The notes under the pieces: generated by a model
Database searches by the model: none
What the model saw: only the letters and a program-made list of their open reading frames with translations
Told to the model about the DNA's origin: nothing
Assembly (NCBI GenBank): GCA_964629475.1
Contig: CAZVQW010000015.1
Location: 1 to 64,000 of the forward strand
DNA: 64,000 bases
Reading direction: 5' to 3'
DNA from: SMWD01 sp964629475
GTDB taxonomy: Bacteria > Pseudomonadota > Gammaproteobacteria > Steroidobacterales > GCA-2729495
Translations under genes and position numbers: made by a program
Shown: piece after piece, positions 30,430 to 41,893 of the stretch
How the letters are laid out: every line of letters begins with the position of its first letter
Numbering within the stretch: position 1 is the stretch's first letter

Positions 30430-31974
30430 TCAGGTTTTGCGGCTGGGTACGAGATGTGGAGGTTCGACAGGTGCCAGAAGCATTTCAACAGCGCGACCGA
30501 TGCCCAGCATATTCCGGTCTGTTCCGGCAAGGCCATCGATGCTAAGTCCTACCGGCATGCCTTCTCTGGACAGTCCTGCCGGAAGGGTCAAGCTGGGATT
30601 GCCGACAATACTCGCCAGCATAGTATTACTGAAATAGAACCAGGAAAAGATTGATTTCCCATCGCGAATCACACTGTCATCTTCCGCTCGTGGGAGCGCT
30701 ATCTCCGGAGTTGTCGGAAAGGCCAAAGCCTGAATTTCGAGTTTTTCATAGAGATCTTTATATAGTTTCTTCAGGTGCGGCACATGAATGTTCTTTGCTT
30801 CTCGATACAAGGCAATATCTTGCTGATTCTTTAATTGACCTTGGAACAACCTGCGGGCAGCCGGAGACGCGATCTGGTCAGTGAGTTCGGTAACAGTCAT
30901 GTCCAATGCGTATTTCGTCAGGTAAGCCGTCATTGCTTCTTGAAACTCATATCCGATCAATGCGCCGGAAGCTTTGCCGGTTATCAGTTTTATTTCGGAA
31001 AGATCAACGGGTACCAGGATGAATCCCGCCGCCTGGAGCTTGTCGAAAGCCCTGTCAATAACGAATGCTACATCTTTGCTGGCGGCTGTCATCAGCGTGT
31101 CATACGGAACACCCAGTCGTATCGATGCTGGCTCGGGAGGTAAAGCATCATCGACATCGCCGGTTATCACAGCATCCATCAAGGCTACGTCTTCGACGTT
31201 GCGCCCGATAGGTCCGGCCGTATCCAGAGTTCGGCTAAGCGGAATGATGCCCTCTGCCGGATAGCGGCTCGTGGTCGGCCTGAGGCCCACTGCTCCACAC
31301 AAAGCAGCTGGAACCCTGATCGAGCCCGCGGTATCCGTGCCGAGGCCGCCGTGTACCAGATAAGCTGCAACTGCGGCAGCTGTTCCGCCGGAACTGCCGC
31401 CCGGCACTCGATCCATGTCGTATGGATTTCCCACGGCGCCAAATGTGTGATTGTTGCTGGTACCGCCTGACGACAACTCGTGCATATTTGCCTTTCCCGC
31501 GAGTAGGGCGCCGCCAGCGAACAGGCTGGCGGCGACAGGTGCATCGACACCGGGGCGGTTATTTTTCAGGCCGGGCGTGCCGCCGCTGGTGGGCAGAGCC
31601 TGCGTATTGATATTGTCTTTCAGTATTATGGGAACGCCATGTAATGGACCGGTTTTAGCGCCACTTCGGACGGTGGCATCGGCCTTAATGGCGTTATTGA
31701 GCAACTGTTCCGCATCGAAAGTCGTGTAGGCATTAAGAGCGGAATACTCGTTGGCTGCTGCAATGATTTCTTCCGTGAGCTCTCTTGCTGTCAGGTCGCC
31801 AGTCCGCAAGAGTTTCGCTGTATCGCTGAGCGTCCATTTCAACAGTGAGTTGTTCCCGCTGGTATTAATATCTCGACTCGTGACTGATTGTTGAAACATA
31901 AAGGGAGTGCTTAATCCAAATACGCCGATAGCACTTCGTTTCAGGAGTTTTCGTCTTGAGATTCTGTTGGTCAT
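30430..31974 (-). CDS. Amidase signature family hydrolase with Tat-like signal
   Basis: The 514-residue enzyme belongs to the amidase signature family, which hydrolyses C-N amide bonds with a Ser-cisSer-Lys triad. Lys119 (IILKDN), Ser194 (GGSSGG) and Ser218 (DTAGSIR) are all present. The N-terminus SRRKLLKRSAIGVFGL is a twin-arginine-type signal, so the enzyme is likely exported folded. The rest resembles GatA-like amidases, but no gatB or gatC is nearby, so it is not the aminoacyl-tRNA enzyme. The substrate is unknown. A 27-base remnant of an oxidoreductase gene tail lies immediately upstream at 32000-32026. Confidence 0.92.
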   Translation of the reverse strand: MTNRISRRKLLKRSAIGVFGLSTPFMFQQSVTSRDINTSGNNSLLKWTLSDTAKLLRTGDLTARELTEEIIAAANEYSALNAYTTFDAEQLLNNAIKADATVRSGAKTGPLHGVPIILKDNINTQALPTSGGTPGLKNNRPGVDAPVAASLFAGGALLAGKANMHELSSGGTSNNHTFGAVGNPYDMDRVPGGSSGGTAAAVAAYLVHGGLGTDTAGSIRVPAALCGAVGLRPTTSRYPAEGIIPLSRTLDTAGPIGRNVEDVALMDAVITGDVDDALPPEPASIRLGVPYDTLMTAASKDVAFVIDRAFDKLQAAGFILVPVDLSEIKLITGKASGALIGYEFQEAMTAYLTKYALDMTVTELTDQIASPAARRLFQGQLKNQQDIALYREAKNIHVPHLKKLYKDLYEKLEIQALAFPTTPEIALPRAEDDSVIRDGKSIFSWFYFSNTMLASIVGNPSLTLPAGLSREGMPVGLSIDGLAGTDRNMLGIGRAVEMLLAPVEPPHLVPSRKT

Positions 31975-31999
31975 AAATTTTTGTTGCTTCGTCGTCGCC

Positions 32000-32026
32000 G
32001 GTCGTCAGGGCACAAGGATTAACTTG
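32000..32026 (-). repeat. Remnant of an oxidoreductase gene 3' end, direct copy of 34400-34426
   Basis: 24 of 27 bases match 34400-34426, which is the end of the oxidoreductase gene. Read on the minus strand, both encode K-L-I-L-V-P-stop. Two of the three differences are synonymous within those codons and the third lies just after the stop. The copies are exactly 2,400 bases apart and in the same orientation. Confidence 0.8.
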
Positions 32027-32311
32027 TGTTTTTTGATTTTATCTTATTGCTATCAGTCGTTTTGGTGCGGCACTCTGAACCATTAGATTCTATGGATGAT
32101 CTAAGGTACATAAAACGTTACTGTCTCACCATAAGCAAGAGATAGGGTCATTGTGATTCTGGCATCAGTCAACCCTCTTTAAGACTGGAGAGCCTGTACA
32201 CGATGCTATCCACAAAAGATCTGATAAAAACGCTCACAAATAAAGGGTATTGCCAGTGATGAGTTAGCTGTCCCGATACCGCGAGTTACTCGTGTTGCGG
32301 GTCGGATAAAA

Positions 32312-32337
32312 AAAGCCCGGCGATATTGCCGGGCTTT
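32312..32337 (-). terminator. Intrinsic terminator of the secreted-protein gene
   Basis: A 10-bp perfect stem (32312-32321 with 32328-32337), GC-rich, closes a 6-base loop. On the minus strand it is followed by a run of T (GGGCTTTTTTTAT), placing it about 55 bases after the stop of the gene at 32390-33880. Confidence 0.92.
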
Positions 32338-32389
32338 GATGTCGATCGCGAACCGGCACAGGGTGCTGGATCCGCTCTAAATTTTGCTG

Positions 32390-33880
32390 CTACTTGATCT
32401 CGGGATGTAACTGAATGTTGCCCGAACGAATATAGCCTTCCACCTCATAGATGACTGCCGAATTTGGATCGGTTGTCTCGTGGATTCTGAATCGGTAGAA
32501 GTCCTGGCAATCACAATCTGCGATTTGCCCGTCACTACCACCGACAGGACATTGTTGCGAGTTGCCCGGGTTTTTCTTGGGATTTTTACTACCTGGCTCG
32601 CCGAGATCTTCGACGTGACCAGAGGCCCAGTGCAAGGTTTGTCCCGCAACTGCATTAGCGGTGGCCGGCGTTGACTGTCCAATGTTCTTGAAGCTGCCAA
32701 TACCTTCCCAGTTCAGCTGTTTGGCTGGCGCTGGCCGTGCCGGGTTGCAGAAACCAGGGTCACTGCATTCGACAAAATCAATCTCGGTACCCGGAGGTGC
32801 GCTGGCGGTGCCCATATGAAAAGCGAATTTTCCGAGCGGACCGCGGTGCTGGACATGCTGCCATTCACCGAAAGGCTGCGGTTGCCGTGCCGTTGGCGCG
32901 CCAATTTGCCCGCCGAACGTATAAAAATTACGCGCATCCTTGCCTTCACCCATTTTGCCGTTCCAGGTTCCGTCTTCATGGGCGCCGCCGCCAGTCATAC
33001 GGCAGGCGAGTGGAGAGATGTCTTCCGGTGGAATGCTCAGTGCGCCGGCAATCCAGTTAAACGAGGCCGGTAGATTTGCTGAGCCATCGCTCACGGACAG
33101 TGCCTGGGCCGTCAGGGAAGTAGCGCCGGCGGGAATATTCACCGGCAGAACAAATGCATCCCAGAAATCGCCGGCCAGCGAACCCAGTGGATTCTCGAAT
33201 CTGATCGTTGATCCGGCCACCTCGATATCGATGGCGTTAGGTAGGTTCAGCCCGCCAACACTTCCGGCAAAGACGGCGAACATGGCGGTACGATCCTGAG
33301 CTGCGGCCGCAAACGTATAAGTCTGCGGTACAGTGGTGTCCAGCGGCGGTGCAAAGTTGATAAAAGCAAGATCACTGCCATCGTTGAGTTCGATCTCGGA
33401 GAGGCCGCTCGTCATATCATCGTATATAACGATTATGCCGGCACCGCTATTGTCGACATCATAAGTGAGGCCTGACATCGGTATCGAGTTGGGCCCGACA
33501 GCGACCTTGCCGAGACCGGTAATATCTGCCCGATAAACGTCGATGGAGACATTGGAGAAAAACAGGGTGGGGCCGCCAATCAACGTGCCGGTAACCTCCG
33601 TTCCATCGATCTCGATCGTATCGTCATCCGCAGATGAAAATTCACCGCTCCAGTAAAGAATTACCTGCTTGATCGTCACTCCGGCCGGTACCGTTATATC
33701 AAGATTAGCGGGCCCGGCGGCGAGGCCGACACCGCCAATAGTGACGCCGGTTCCGGTTGCTATCGGAATGCTCGGGTCACCCAGTGTTTCTGTGCCGTCT
33801 GCGTGGAGGGTGAGAGGGATCCAGCAAATAAAAAAAGTTAATGCTGCAAGAAATTTTAATGGACGAGATTGAGGGCGCAT
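32390..33880 (-). CDS. Large secreted protein of unknown function, two beta-rich domains
   Basis: The 496-residue product has a signal peptide cleaved near LHA-DGTE, residue 28. Residues about 35-285 form a beta-rich domain with TIKQVILYWSGEF, TIEIDGTEVTG, FFSNVSIDVYRADIT and a predicted jelly-roll-like pattern that resembles DUF3344-type secreted modules. After a short linker comes a Gly/His/Trp-rich C-terminal domain (about 290-495) beginning CRMTGGG, with GKFAFHMGT, HWASGHVED and Cys residues clustered as in DCDC, ending VIYEVEGYIRSG. Similar TGGG-start modules occur at the ends of other secreted proteins. I do not assign a function. AT-rich flanks and flanking oxidoreductase-tail copies suggest that the segment was inserted. 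Confidence 0.75.
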   Translation of the reverse strand: MRPQSRPLKFLAALTFFICWIPLTLHADGTETLGDPSIPIATGTGVTIGGVGLAAGPANLDITVPAGVTIKQVILYWSGEFSSADDDTIEIDGTEVTGTLIGGPTLFFSNVSIDVYRADITGLGKVAVGPNSIPMSGLTYDVDNSGAGIIVIYDDMTSGLSEIELNDGSDLAFINFAPPLDTTVPQTYTFAAAAQDRTAMFAVFAGSVGGLNLPNAIDIEVAGSTIRFENPLGSLAGDFWDAFVLPVNIPAGATSLTAQALSVSDGSANLPASFNWIAGALSIPPEDISPLACRMTGGGAHEDGTWNGKMGEGKDARNFYTFGGQIGAPTARQPQPFGEWQHVQHRGPLGKFAFHMGTASAPPGTEIDFVECSDPGFCNPARPAPAKQLNWEGIGSFKNIGQSTPATANAVAGQTLHWASGHVEDLGEPGSKNPKKNPGNSQQCPVGGSDGQIADCDCQDFYRFRIHETTDPNSAVIYEVEGYIRSGNIQLHPEIK

Positions 33881-34404
33881 GATCGTATTCCACTTGGCTG
33901 ATGAAGTGCAAAGTCGATCTACTGATCGTGTTATTTATTGTTCGCTTCTAATGTCACAACTGGTGCCTACTTGGAGAAAGTAAAGCAGCAATCTGTAGCA
34001 GACATTACCGAGGCTCAGAAAATGTTCATTTTTTAGATACTTGCCAAGCAGGCGCTTTGGCGCCATACAGGATAAGCCGGCTTCATTTTCTGGCGGTTTT
34101 AAAAAGGGTTCCTGATCCTTTATTTTCCCGCCTATTAAGGAAAACCGCTTTAGTTTTTGTTATTGAAATCAATGTACATCTAACCAGATTATTCAGCAAA
34201 TTAACATAATGCCAATTTGAGAACGCATCTTCCCATTCACTCATCAAATAACCTGTAGATACCGGTTTCTAAGCCGTTTCACTCATGTCTGTGGGCGGAA
34301 ATTTCAGATCAAGTAGCGAGTGTGAGGTTGGTCCCGGTCTTTATTTCAAAGTATAAAAATTTACCACGGTCTGTGAGTCGGATCAGTGCTGTGGGTGTCG
34401 GCCG
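33881..34404. other. 524-base AT-rich intergenic region
   Basis: No gene is visible. The region is clearly AT-richer than its neighbours and lies upstream of the secreted-protein gene, so it should hold its promoter on the minus strand. A small CGATC-TACT-GATCG palindrome is at 33915-33928. Its right edge joins the oxidoreductase gene end. Confidence 0.65.
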
Positions 34405-35439
34405 TCAGGGCACAAGAATTAATTTGCCCACCGTCTGGCCTGATTCGATCGCGCGGTGTGCATCGGCCACGCGTTCCAGTGGGTAGGCGGTGACGGGCGG
34501 TGGGGTGAGTTTGTTCTCGGCAAACCAGGTGCTCAAGGTGTCCATGGCCTCATCCAGCATCCACCGTTCCTCGAACAGGTAGCTGAGATTAAATGCCAGT
34601 ACACTCGTGCTGCGTCGGGTCATGTCTAGTGGATTGAAGTGTGGGGTGCGCAGATAGTCCAGAGCCAGCCTGATCGGATTTGCCCGGCCGCCCTTCCTGG
34701 GCAACATCGTATGAAAGCCATAGACGATTAGTTTGCCCGGAGTGCGCAAGTGTTGATAACTGTCCCGCAGGGTCGCGACACCATTTGCATCGGCGATAAT
34801 GTCATAGCCCTGCGGGGCGATTTTTTCTGCCTCGGCCCAGAGCGAAATACTCGACTTGTCGATCACGAAGTCGGCCCCGTGGCTGCGAGCCGTTTCGACT
34901 TTATGATTCGCGCCCACAACACCCGTGACCTCGCAGCCGCTGATCCTGGCCAGCTGGACGAGAGCGCCGCCGACCCCGCCTGCCGCGGAATGAATCAGAA
35001 TGCGTTGCCCGGTGCGCGGGCGCGCCAGTTCGATTAGTCCGTAATAAGCCGTCAGGTAGACGGCCGGGAAAGCGGCCGCCTGTTTGAAGTCAAGTCCCGC
35101 CGGAATCGCGAATACGTTTTCCCGAGATACTTTCACCTCGCTGGCATAGCCGTTGAACAACGTCACGGCGAAGACTCGGGAACCGACGGCGAGGTCGTGA
35201 ATGTTTTCGCCGATGGCCCTGACGGTGCCGGCTACTTCGAAGCCCGGCGTGATCGGCCAGCCCACGAATTCTTTGGCGGAGGCGTACAGCCCCATCCGCA
35301 CGATGCAGTCGGCATAGTTGACGCCGATTGCGGCCACGTCGATTACGACTTCTCCCGGCTCCGGCTGCAGATCGGGAAGGGATTCGAATTCGAGGCAATC
35401 GTAGGAACCGGCTTTTCTGATTGTGACGCGGCGGTACAT
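34405..35439 (-). CDS. Zinc-independent MDR-family oxidoreductase, quinone reductase-like
   Basis: This 344-residue enzyme of the medium-chain dehydrogenase/reductase superfamily has the N-terminal GroES-like fold ([19 protein letters not shown] segment, [10 protein letters not shown]) and the Rossmann fold with the nucleotide motif [15 protein letters not shown], which indicates NADPH use. It lacks the catalytic zinc Cys/His set and the structural four-Cys lobe, as in quinone oxidoreductases and VAT-1-like proteins. The insert near [14 protein letters not shown] is typical of the VAT-1-like group. The gene ends in the family's usual GKLILVP. A 27-base copy of this end lies at 32000-32026. 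The substrate is unknown. Confidence 0.9.
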   Translation of the reverse strand: MYRRVTIRKAGSYDCLEFESLPDLQPEPGEVVIDVAAIGVNYADCIVRMGLYASAKEFVGWPITPGFEVAGTVRAIGENIHDLAVGSRVFAVTLFNGYASEVKVSRENVFAIPAGLDFKQAAAFPAVYLTAYYGLIELARPRTGQRILIHSAAGGVGGALVQLARISGCEVTGVVGANHKVETARSHGADFVIDKSSISLWAEAEKIAPQGYDIIADANGVATLRDSYQHLRTPGKLIVYGFHTMLPRKGGRANPIRLALDYLRTPHFNPLDMTRRSTSVLAFNLSYLFEERWMLDEAMDTLSTWFAENKLTPPPVTAYPLERVADAHRAIESGQTVGKLILVP

Positions 35440-35464
35440 TCAGGTGGCCCAAGTGACGACCCGG

Positions 35465-37132
<1,668 letters not shown>

Positions 37133-37228
37133 TATCTGATTCCATCATGGTTCGGGAAAGCGGATTATCCGGTAAGCCTCGTGGCTTGAAAAGCTATACT
37201 TAAATTCTGGTCAAACCGAGGAACTGAT

Positions 37229-38188
37229 GTGACCGAAAACCAGCGTGTGCTCGTTTACAAAGACGACAAAATTGCCGCCTATGGATTCGGCGATGGTCAT
37301 CCGTTTGGTCCCGATCGACATGCTGCTTTTCACCGTGAGCTGGAAGTCAGCGGCGTGGCAAATGCGGTTGAACTGACGAGTGGCGATGCAGCGACAGACG
37401 AAGAATTGCTCGCCTTCCATACCGCTGACTACATTGCGTTTGTGCGAGAACGATGTCGCGAAGGCTACGGGTTCCTTGATGGCGGTGATACACCGGCAAT
37501 GAGCGGGATCGATGTGGCAGCGGCGGCCGTCGTCGGTGCCGCTGTTGCGGCGACGGAGCGCATCATGAGTGGTGAGGTGAAGCGGGCATTTGTGCCGATC
37601 GCGGGGCTGCACCATGCCGGGCGTGGTCACACGGCCGGTTTTTGCGTTTTCAACGATTGCGGTGTCGTCATCGAATTATTGCGTGTGCGGCATGGGCTCA
37701 CGCGCGTTGCCTATGTCGATATCGATGCACATCATGGCGATGGCGTGTTTTATGCATTTGAAGACGATCCGGATATTTGTATCGCAGACATTCATGAGGA
37801 CGGTCGGGTCCTGTATCCGGGAACCGGAGATTCTCAGGAGACCGGTCGGGGTGCGGCGGCCGGTACCAAGCTGAATTTACCCCTCGAACCCGGTGCCGGG
37901 GACGAGACTTTTTATTCGGCCTGGGAGCAGGTCGAGAAACACCTCGAGGCCGGTGAGCCGGAGTTCATCGTTTTTCAGTGCGGTGCCGACAGCGTTGCAG
38001 GCGACCCGATCACGCATTTGCAGTTTTCGCCGTCGGCGCATGGGCATGCGGCTGGCCGGTTGTGTGAGATTGCGGGGCGGCTTGGGCATGGTCGGGTGTT
38101 GGGGGTCGGGGGTGGTGGTTATAACCGGGATAATCTTGGGAAGGCGTGGACGGCGGTGGTTCGGGCGTTTGTTGATGCGGGCGGTTGA
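37229..38188 (+). CDS. Histone deacetylase family protein (acetyl-amide hydrolase)
   Basis: The 319-residue enzyme has the arginase/deacetylase fold of HDAC-like hydrolases. Metal and catalytic residues are visible: the His pair in GLHHAGRGHTAGFC, the zinc-binding Asp and His in DIDAHHGDG, the later Asp in QCGADS, and the GGGGYN turn. Bacterial members deacetylate polyamines, acetoin-related substrates or proteins; the substrate here cannot be told. The start is GTG with AGGAA 6 bases upstream; no ATG is available in frame. A REPIN-like palindrome follows 20 bases after the stop. Confidence 0.9.
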   Translation: MTENQRVLVYKDDKIAAYGFGDGHPFGPDRHAAFHRELEVSGVANAVELTSGDAATDEELLAFHTADYIAFVRERCREGYGFLDGGDTPAMSGIDVAAAAVVGAAVAATERIMSGEVKRAFVPIAGLHHAGRGHTAGFCVFNDCGVVIELLRVRHGLTRVAYVDIDAHHGDGVFYAFEDDPDICIADIHEDGRVLYPGTGDSQETGRGAAAGTKLNLPLEPGAGDETFYSAWEQVEKHLEAGEPEFIVFQCGADSVAGDPITHLQFSPSAHGHAAGRLCEIAGRLGHGRVLGVGGGGYNRDNLGKAWTAVVRAFVDAGG

Positions 38189-38207
38189 GTGCCGGATCTT
38201 CGTTTTG

Positions 38208-38279
38208 ACTGTGGGAGCGGCTTTAGCCGCGATTCGATATTCATGGCGGGCCGATCGCGACTAAAGCCGCTCCCACAGT
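38208..38279. repeat. REPIN-like palindrome, GTGGGAGC head
   Basis: Two 26-base arms (38208-38233 and 38254-38279) match at 25 positions around a 20-base spacer. Each arm is a small hairpin of its own (GCGGC-TTTA-GCCGC) preceded by GTGGGAGC, as in repetitive extragenic palindromes of Pseudomonas and relatives. A related element is at 45019-45088. Confidence 0.88.
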
Positions 38280-38374
38280 TAAGTCGGCCCATTTTTTTAC
38301 CAATTCAAGGGTACTGAGCCAAATGTACTCGGGTACAATGTGCGCCCCCAGCAACCTGTGAACGGAGATTGTGC

Positions 38375-39637
38375 ATGTACGAGGGTGATTGGACAGTCGG
38401 CTCGTTTGATCCTGAACTGGCCGAAGCCATTGCTCAGGAAGAGCGGCGTCAGGAAGAGAATATCGAGCTGATTGCTTCGGAGAATTACGCCAGCCCGCGT
38501 GTCATGGAAGCACAAGGTTCGGTTCTGACGAACAAGTATGCGGAAGGCTATCCGGGGCGGCGTTACTACGGTGGTTGCGAGTACGTCGATATGGCTGAGC
38601 GGCTGGCCATCGATCGGGCCTGCAAGCTGTTCGATGCCGATTACGCGAACGTACAGCCGCATTCCGGTTCGCAGGCCAATGCCGCCGTCTACCTGGCCTT
38701 GTTACAGCCCGGTGACACCGTGCTCGGCATGAGCCTGGCCGAAGGCGGGCATCTGACGCATGGTTCTCCGGTTAATTTCTCCGGCCGCCTGTTCAATATC
38801 GTCTCGTATGGCGTCGATGATGATGGTTTGATCGACTATGACAATGTAGCGGCACTGGCTGAGGAGCATCGGCCGAAGATGATCATCGCCGGTTTTTCGG
38901 CATACTCGCGTGTCGTGGACTGGCAGCGCTTTCGTGACATTGCGGATGCGGTCGGCGCGTACCTTTTCGTCGACATGGCGCATGTGGCCGGGCTCGTTGC
39001 AGCCGGTGAATATCCGAGCCCGGTGCAGATTGCCGATGTGACGACGACGACGACGCACAAGACACTGCGCGGCCCGCGCGGTGGCCTGATTCTCGCGAAG
39101 AAAAACGATGAGCTGACAAAGAAATTCAACTCCCTCGTATTTCCCGGCACCCAGGGTGGCCCGTTGATGCACGTGATCGCGGCCAAGGCCGTCGCATTTT
39201 TAGAGGCGATGCAGCCGGAGTTTGTTGACTACCAGAAGCGGGTACGTGAAAACGCCAGTGCGATGGCCGCCGGACTGCAGGCGCGTGGGTTCAAAATAGT
39301 CTCAGGTGGTACTGATAATCATATGTTTTTGTTAGATTTGATTGACAAAGGTATTACCGGAAAGGATGCTGATGCAGCACTCGACCGGGCCCAGATCACC
39401 GTTAATAAGAATGCCGTGCCGAAGGATCCGCAATCACCGTTTGTGACCAGTGGATTGCGGTTGGGTACGCCGGCCGTCACGACACGCGGATTTGGCGCTG
39501 CGGAAATTGCGCAGCTGACGAACTGGATCGCAGACATTCTCGACGATCTCAATAACGAAGAGACGATCGCGCGCGTACGCGGTCAGGTTCTGGAATTGTG
39601 CAAGCAGTTTCCCGTCTATCAGGCAACGGGTAAATAA
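38375..39637 (+). CDS. glyA: Serine hydroxymethyltransferase
   Basis: GlyA interconverts serine and glycine while charging tetrahydrofolate, supplying one-carbon units for purines and thymidylate. The ATG at 38375 is 6 bases after GGAGA; a TTG two codons earlier is less likely. The 420 residues begin with a conserved ELIASENY and [20 protein letters not shown], and the PLP Lys lies in [14 protein letters not shown] near residue 229. Length is typical. A TACAAT hexamer at 38334-38339 is a candidate -10 element. nrdR follows after 35 bases, so glyA leads into the riboflavin gene group. Confidence 0.97.
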   Translation: MYEGDWTVGSFDPELAEAIAQEERRQEENIELIASENYASPRVMEAQGSVLTNKYAEGYPGRRYYGGCEYVDMAERLAIDRACKLFDADYANVQPHSGSQANAAVYLALLQPGDTVLGMSLAEGGHLTHGSPVNFSGRLFNIVSYGVDDDGLIDYDNVAALAEEHRPKMIIAGFSAYSRVVDWQRFRDIADAVGAYLFVDMAHVAGLVAAGEYPSPVQIADVTTTTTHKTLRGPRGGLILAKKNDELTKKFNSLVFPGTQGGPLMHVIAAKAVAFLEAMQPEFVDYQKRVRENASAMAAGLQARGFKIVSGGTDNHMFLLDLIDKGITGKDADAALDRAQITVNKNAVPKDPQSPFVTSGLRLGTPAVTTRGFGAAEIAQLTNWIADILDDLNNEETIARVRGQVLELCKQFPVYQATGK

Positions 39638-39672
39638 CCGGAACCGAGCCATTGCGGCTTGATCAGTAATCG

Positions 39673-40182
39673 ATGCATTGCCCGTTCTGCAGCCATACGG
39701 AAACCAAGGTAATCGACTCGCGACTGACCGGCGAGGGTCGGCAGGTGCGGCGGCGCCGTGAGTGCCTGAGCTGCAACGAACGCTATACGACGTTCGAGAC
39801 CGCAGAACTCGTTATGCCACGGTTGGTCAAGCGTGATCGCGCACGTGAACCGTTCGACGAGGCAAAGTTGCGCAGTGGCATGGTTCGGGCGCTCGAGCGG
39901 CGGCCGGTCAATGCCGAGGCAATCGAGGAATCGATCACCCGAATTATTCATGCGATGCAGACGCTGGGGGAACGCGAGGTGGCATCGCGCGTGGTCGGCG
40001 AGATGGTCATGGAGGAGTTGCGGGCGCTCGATGAAGTTGCCTATGTGCGATTCGCATCTGTGTATCGCCGGTTCCAGGATATCACCGAGTTCCAGGATGA
40101 GATCGAGCGGTTGCGCGACGTGACCGACGAAGAACGCCGGCGGGATCAGCTGTCTTTGTTACCCGATGACCCCAAGTCATGA
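39673..40182 (+). CDS. nrdR: Transcriptional repressor NrdR
   Basis: NrdR represses ribonucleotide reductase genes when dATP is abundant. Its 169 residues show the zinc ribbon (Cys3, Cys6, Cys31, Cys34: MHCPFC and CLSC) and an ATP-cone domain at about residues 49-139 with [19 protein letters not shown]. It overlaps the ribD start by four bases (ATGA), the usual gammaproteobacterial arrangement. No NrdR box was sought upstream. Confidence 0.96.
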   Translation: MHCPFCSHTETKVIDSRLTGEGRQVRRRRECLSCNERYTTFETAELVMPRLVKRDRAREPFDEAKLRSGMVRALERRPVNAEAIEESITRIIHAMQTLGEREVASRVVGEMVMEELRALDEVAYVRFASVYRRFQDITEFQDEIERLRDVTDEERRRDQLSLLPDDPKS

Positions 40183-41270
40183 CCGGCGAACAGGATCATA
40201 CATTCATGGCACGGGCGTTACGCCTGGCAAAGCGCGGTTTGTATACGACAGATCCCAATCCTCGCGTCGGCTGTGTGCTGGTCAACGGCGATTCGATCGT
40301 CGGCGAAGGTTGGCATGAACGAACAGGTGGCCCGCATGCCGAACGCGTGGCGCTGGATGCGGCTGGTGAAAGCGCTCGGGGAGCGACAGCCTATGTGACG
40401 CTCGAGCCGTGTTGCCACCACGGCCGGACATCACCGTGTACGGATGCATTGATCGCAGCCGGTATTGTGCGCGTCGTGTTTGCATCCGAAGATCCGAATC
40501 CGGACGTGTCGGGGGGCGGTGCGCGACAGCTGATCGATGCCGGCATCGATGTGGTCGGCGGTGTGATGTCTGCTGGTGCCGATACCTGGAACGTAGGCTA
40601 CATCAAGCGCAGGCGCACCGGGCGGCCGTATGTGCGCAGCAAGATCGCCACGAGTCTGGATGGGCGCACCGCGCTGGCGAATGGAGCGAGCCAATGGATT
40701 ACCGGTCCGGCGGCACGCGCCGATGTGCAGCGGTTACGTGCGCGCAGTTCCGCCGTGTTGACCGGTGTCGGCACGATTCTGAGCGACGACCCGTCACTGA
40801 ACGTGCGTGATGCTGCGCTCGGTAATGTGCTGCAACCGATGCGCGTGATTGCCGATTCCCGGCTCAGGACACCGGTCGATGCCAGGACGCTCGGGTTGCC
40901 GGGGGCAGTACGAATTTATTGTGTTGACGGTCAGGTTGCCAACGATCTTTCGGCGGCCGGCGCCGAAGTCGAGGTCGTCGCCGCAGTTGACGGGCGTGCC
41001 AGCCTGCCGGCACTGCTCGATAGTCTCGGCGTGTTGCAAATCAATGAACTGCTCGTCGAGGCCGGTCCCGGGCTGAATGGCGCCCTGATGACGGCAGGGC
41101 TGATCGACGAACTGATTGTTTATTCGGCGTCCCATATACTCGGTTCGGGCGCACGCGGCATGTTCGATGGTCCGTTGCTGGAAACGATGGCCGAACGTGT
41201 CGAGTTGCAGCTGGTGGATCTGCGCCGTGTCGGTGACGATTGTCGTCTGACTTATCGCATGGTTCGGTAG
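40179..41270 (+). CDS. ribD: Bifunctional riboflavin biosynthesis deaminase/reductase
   Basis: RibD carries out two steps after GTP cyclohydrolase II: deamination of the pyrimidine ring and reduction of the ribose side chain. The N-terminal deaminase (about residues 1-145) has HAERVAL with the catalytic Glu and [11 protein letters not shown] with the zinc Cys. The C-terminal reductase (about 150-363) begins [18 protein letters not shown] and uses NADPH. The 363-residue length is standard. It overlaps nrdR by four bases and ribE follows after 25 bases. Confidence 0.96.
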   Translation: MTGEQDHTFMARALRLAKRGLYTTDPNPRVGCVLVNGDSIVGEGWHERTGGPHAERVALDAAGESARGATAYVTLEPCCHHGRTSPCTDALIAAGIVRVVFASEDPNPDVSGGGARQLIDAGIDVVGGVMSAGADTWNVGYIKRRRTGRPYVRSKIATSLDGRTALANGASQWITGPAARADVQRLRARSSAVLTGVGTILSDDPSLNVRDAALGNVLQPMRVIADSRLRTPVDARTLGLPGAVRIYCVDGQVANDLSAAGAEVEVVAAVDGRASLPALLDSLGVLQINELLVEAGPGLNGALMTAGLIDELIVYSASHILGSGARGMFDGPLLETMAERVELQLVDLRRVGDDCRLTYRMVR

Positions 41271-41295
41271 AGCGTATTCGGAAAAGGATTTTTTA

Positions 41296-41892
41296 ATGTT
41301 TACCGGAATTGTAAAAGCCATCGGGCAAATCTCGGCGATCGAAGATCGCGGTGGCGATCTTCGCTTGCGGATCGAGACCGGTGAACTCGATCTCGATAAC
41401 CTGCAGCTCGGTGACAGTATTGCGGTCAATGGTGTCTGCCTGACCGCCGTCGAATTCGATGCGCAATCGTTTGCCGCCGATGTTTCAGTGGAAACACTGT
41501 CGGCAACGACACTGGGTGGTCTCGGTACGACGAGCCCGGTGAACCTCGAACGGTCGCTGACGCTGGCCGATTCGCTCGGCGGGCATCTCGTGTCCGGGCA
41601 TGTTGACGGTGTCGGACGTGTGGTATCGCTCGAGCCGGATGCGCGCTCGACACGCCTCGGCTTCGAGATCGATTCTTCCCTGACGCGTTATGTAGCCCGC
41701 AAGGGGTCGGTTACCGTCGACGGTACGAGCCTGACCGTCAATGACGTTGCGGGGAGTGAATTCTTCGTCAATATCGTGCCCCATACGCTGGAACGGACTA
41801 TCATGGGGCAATACGAGCAGGGCCATCGGGTCAATATCGAGGTCGACCTGGTTGCCCGTTATATAGAGCGATTAATAACAAAGTCAGAATGA
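41296..41892 (+). CDS. ribE: Riboflavin synthase, alpha chain
   Basis: This enzyme dismutates two 6,7-dimethyl-8-ribityllumazine molecules into riboflavin and a pyrimidine that is recycled. Its 198 residues consist of two lumazine-binding beta-barrel repeats, each with the paired motifs (MFTGIVKAIG, SIAVNGVCLTAVEF, LGGHLVSGHVDGVG and VDGTSLTVNDV). It starts with the invariant MFTGIV. In E. coli nomenclature this gene is ribC or ribE. The ribBX start is one base after its stop. Confidence 0.95.
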   Translation: MFTGIVKAIGQISAIEDRGGDLRLRIETGELDLDNLQLGDSIAVNGVCLTAVEFDAQSFAADVSVETLSATTLGGLGTTSPVNLERSLTLADSLGGHLVSGHVDGVGRVVSLEPDARSTRLGFEIDSSLTRYVARKGSVTVDGTSLTVNDVAGSEFFVNIVPHTLERTIMGQYEQGHRVNIEVDLVARYIERLITKSE

Positions 41893-41893
41893 T

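Larger units (their letters stand above)
31975..32389. other. Non-coding, AT-rich stretch upstream of the amidase
   Basis: These 415 bases carry no convincing gene. They hold the amidase leader, a 27-base remnant of an oxidoreductase gene end (32000-32026), an AT-rich segment at about 32027-32240, and the terminator of the secreted-protein gene at 32312-32337. Confidence 0.7.
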
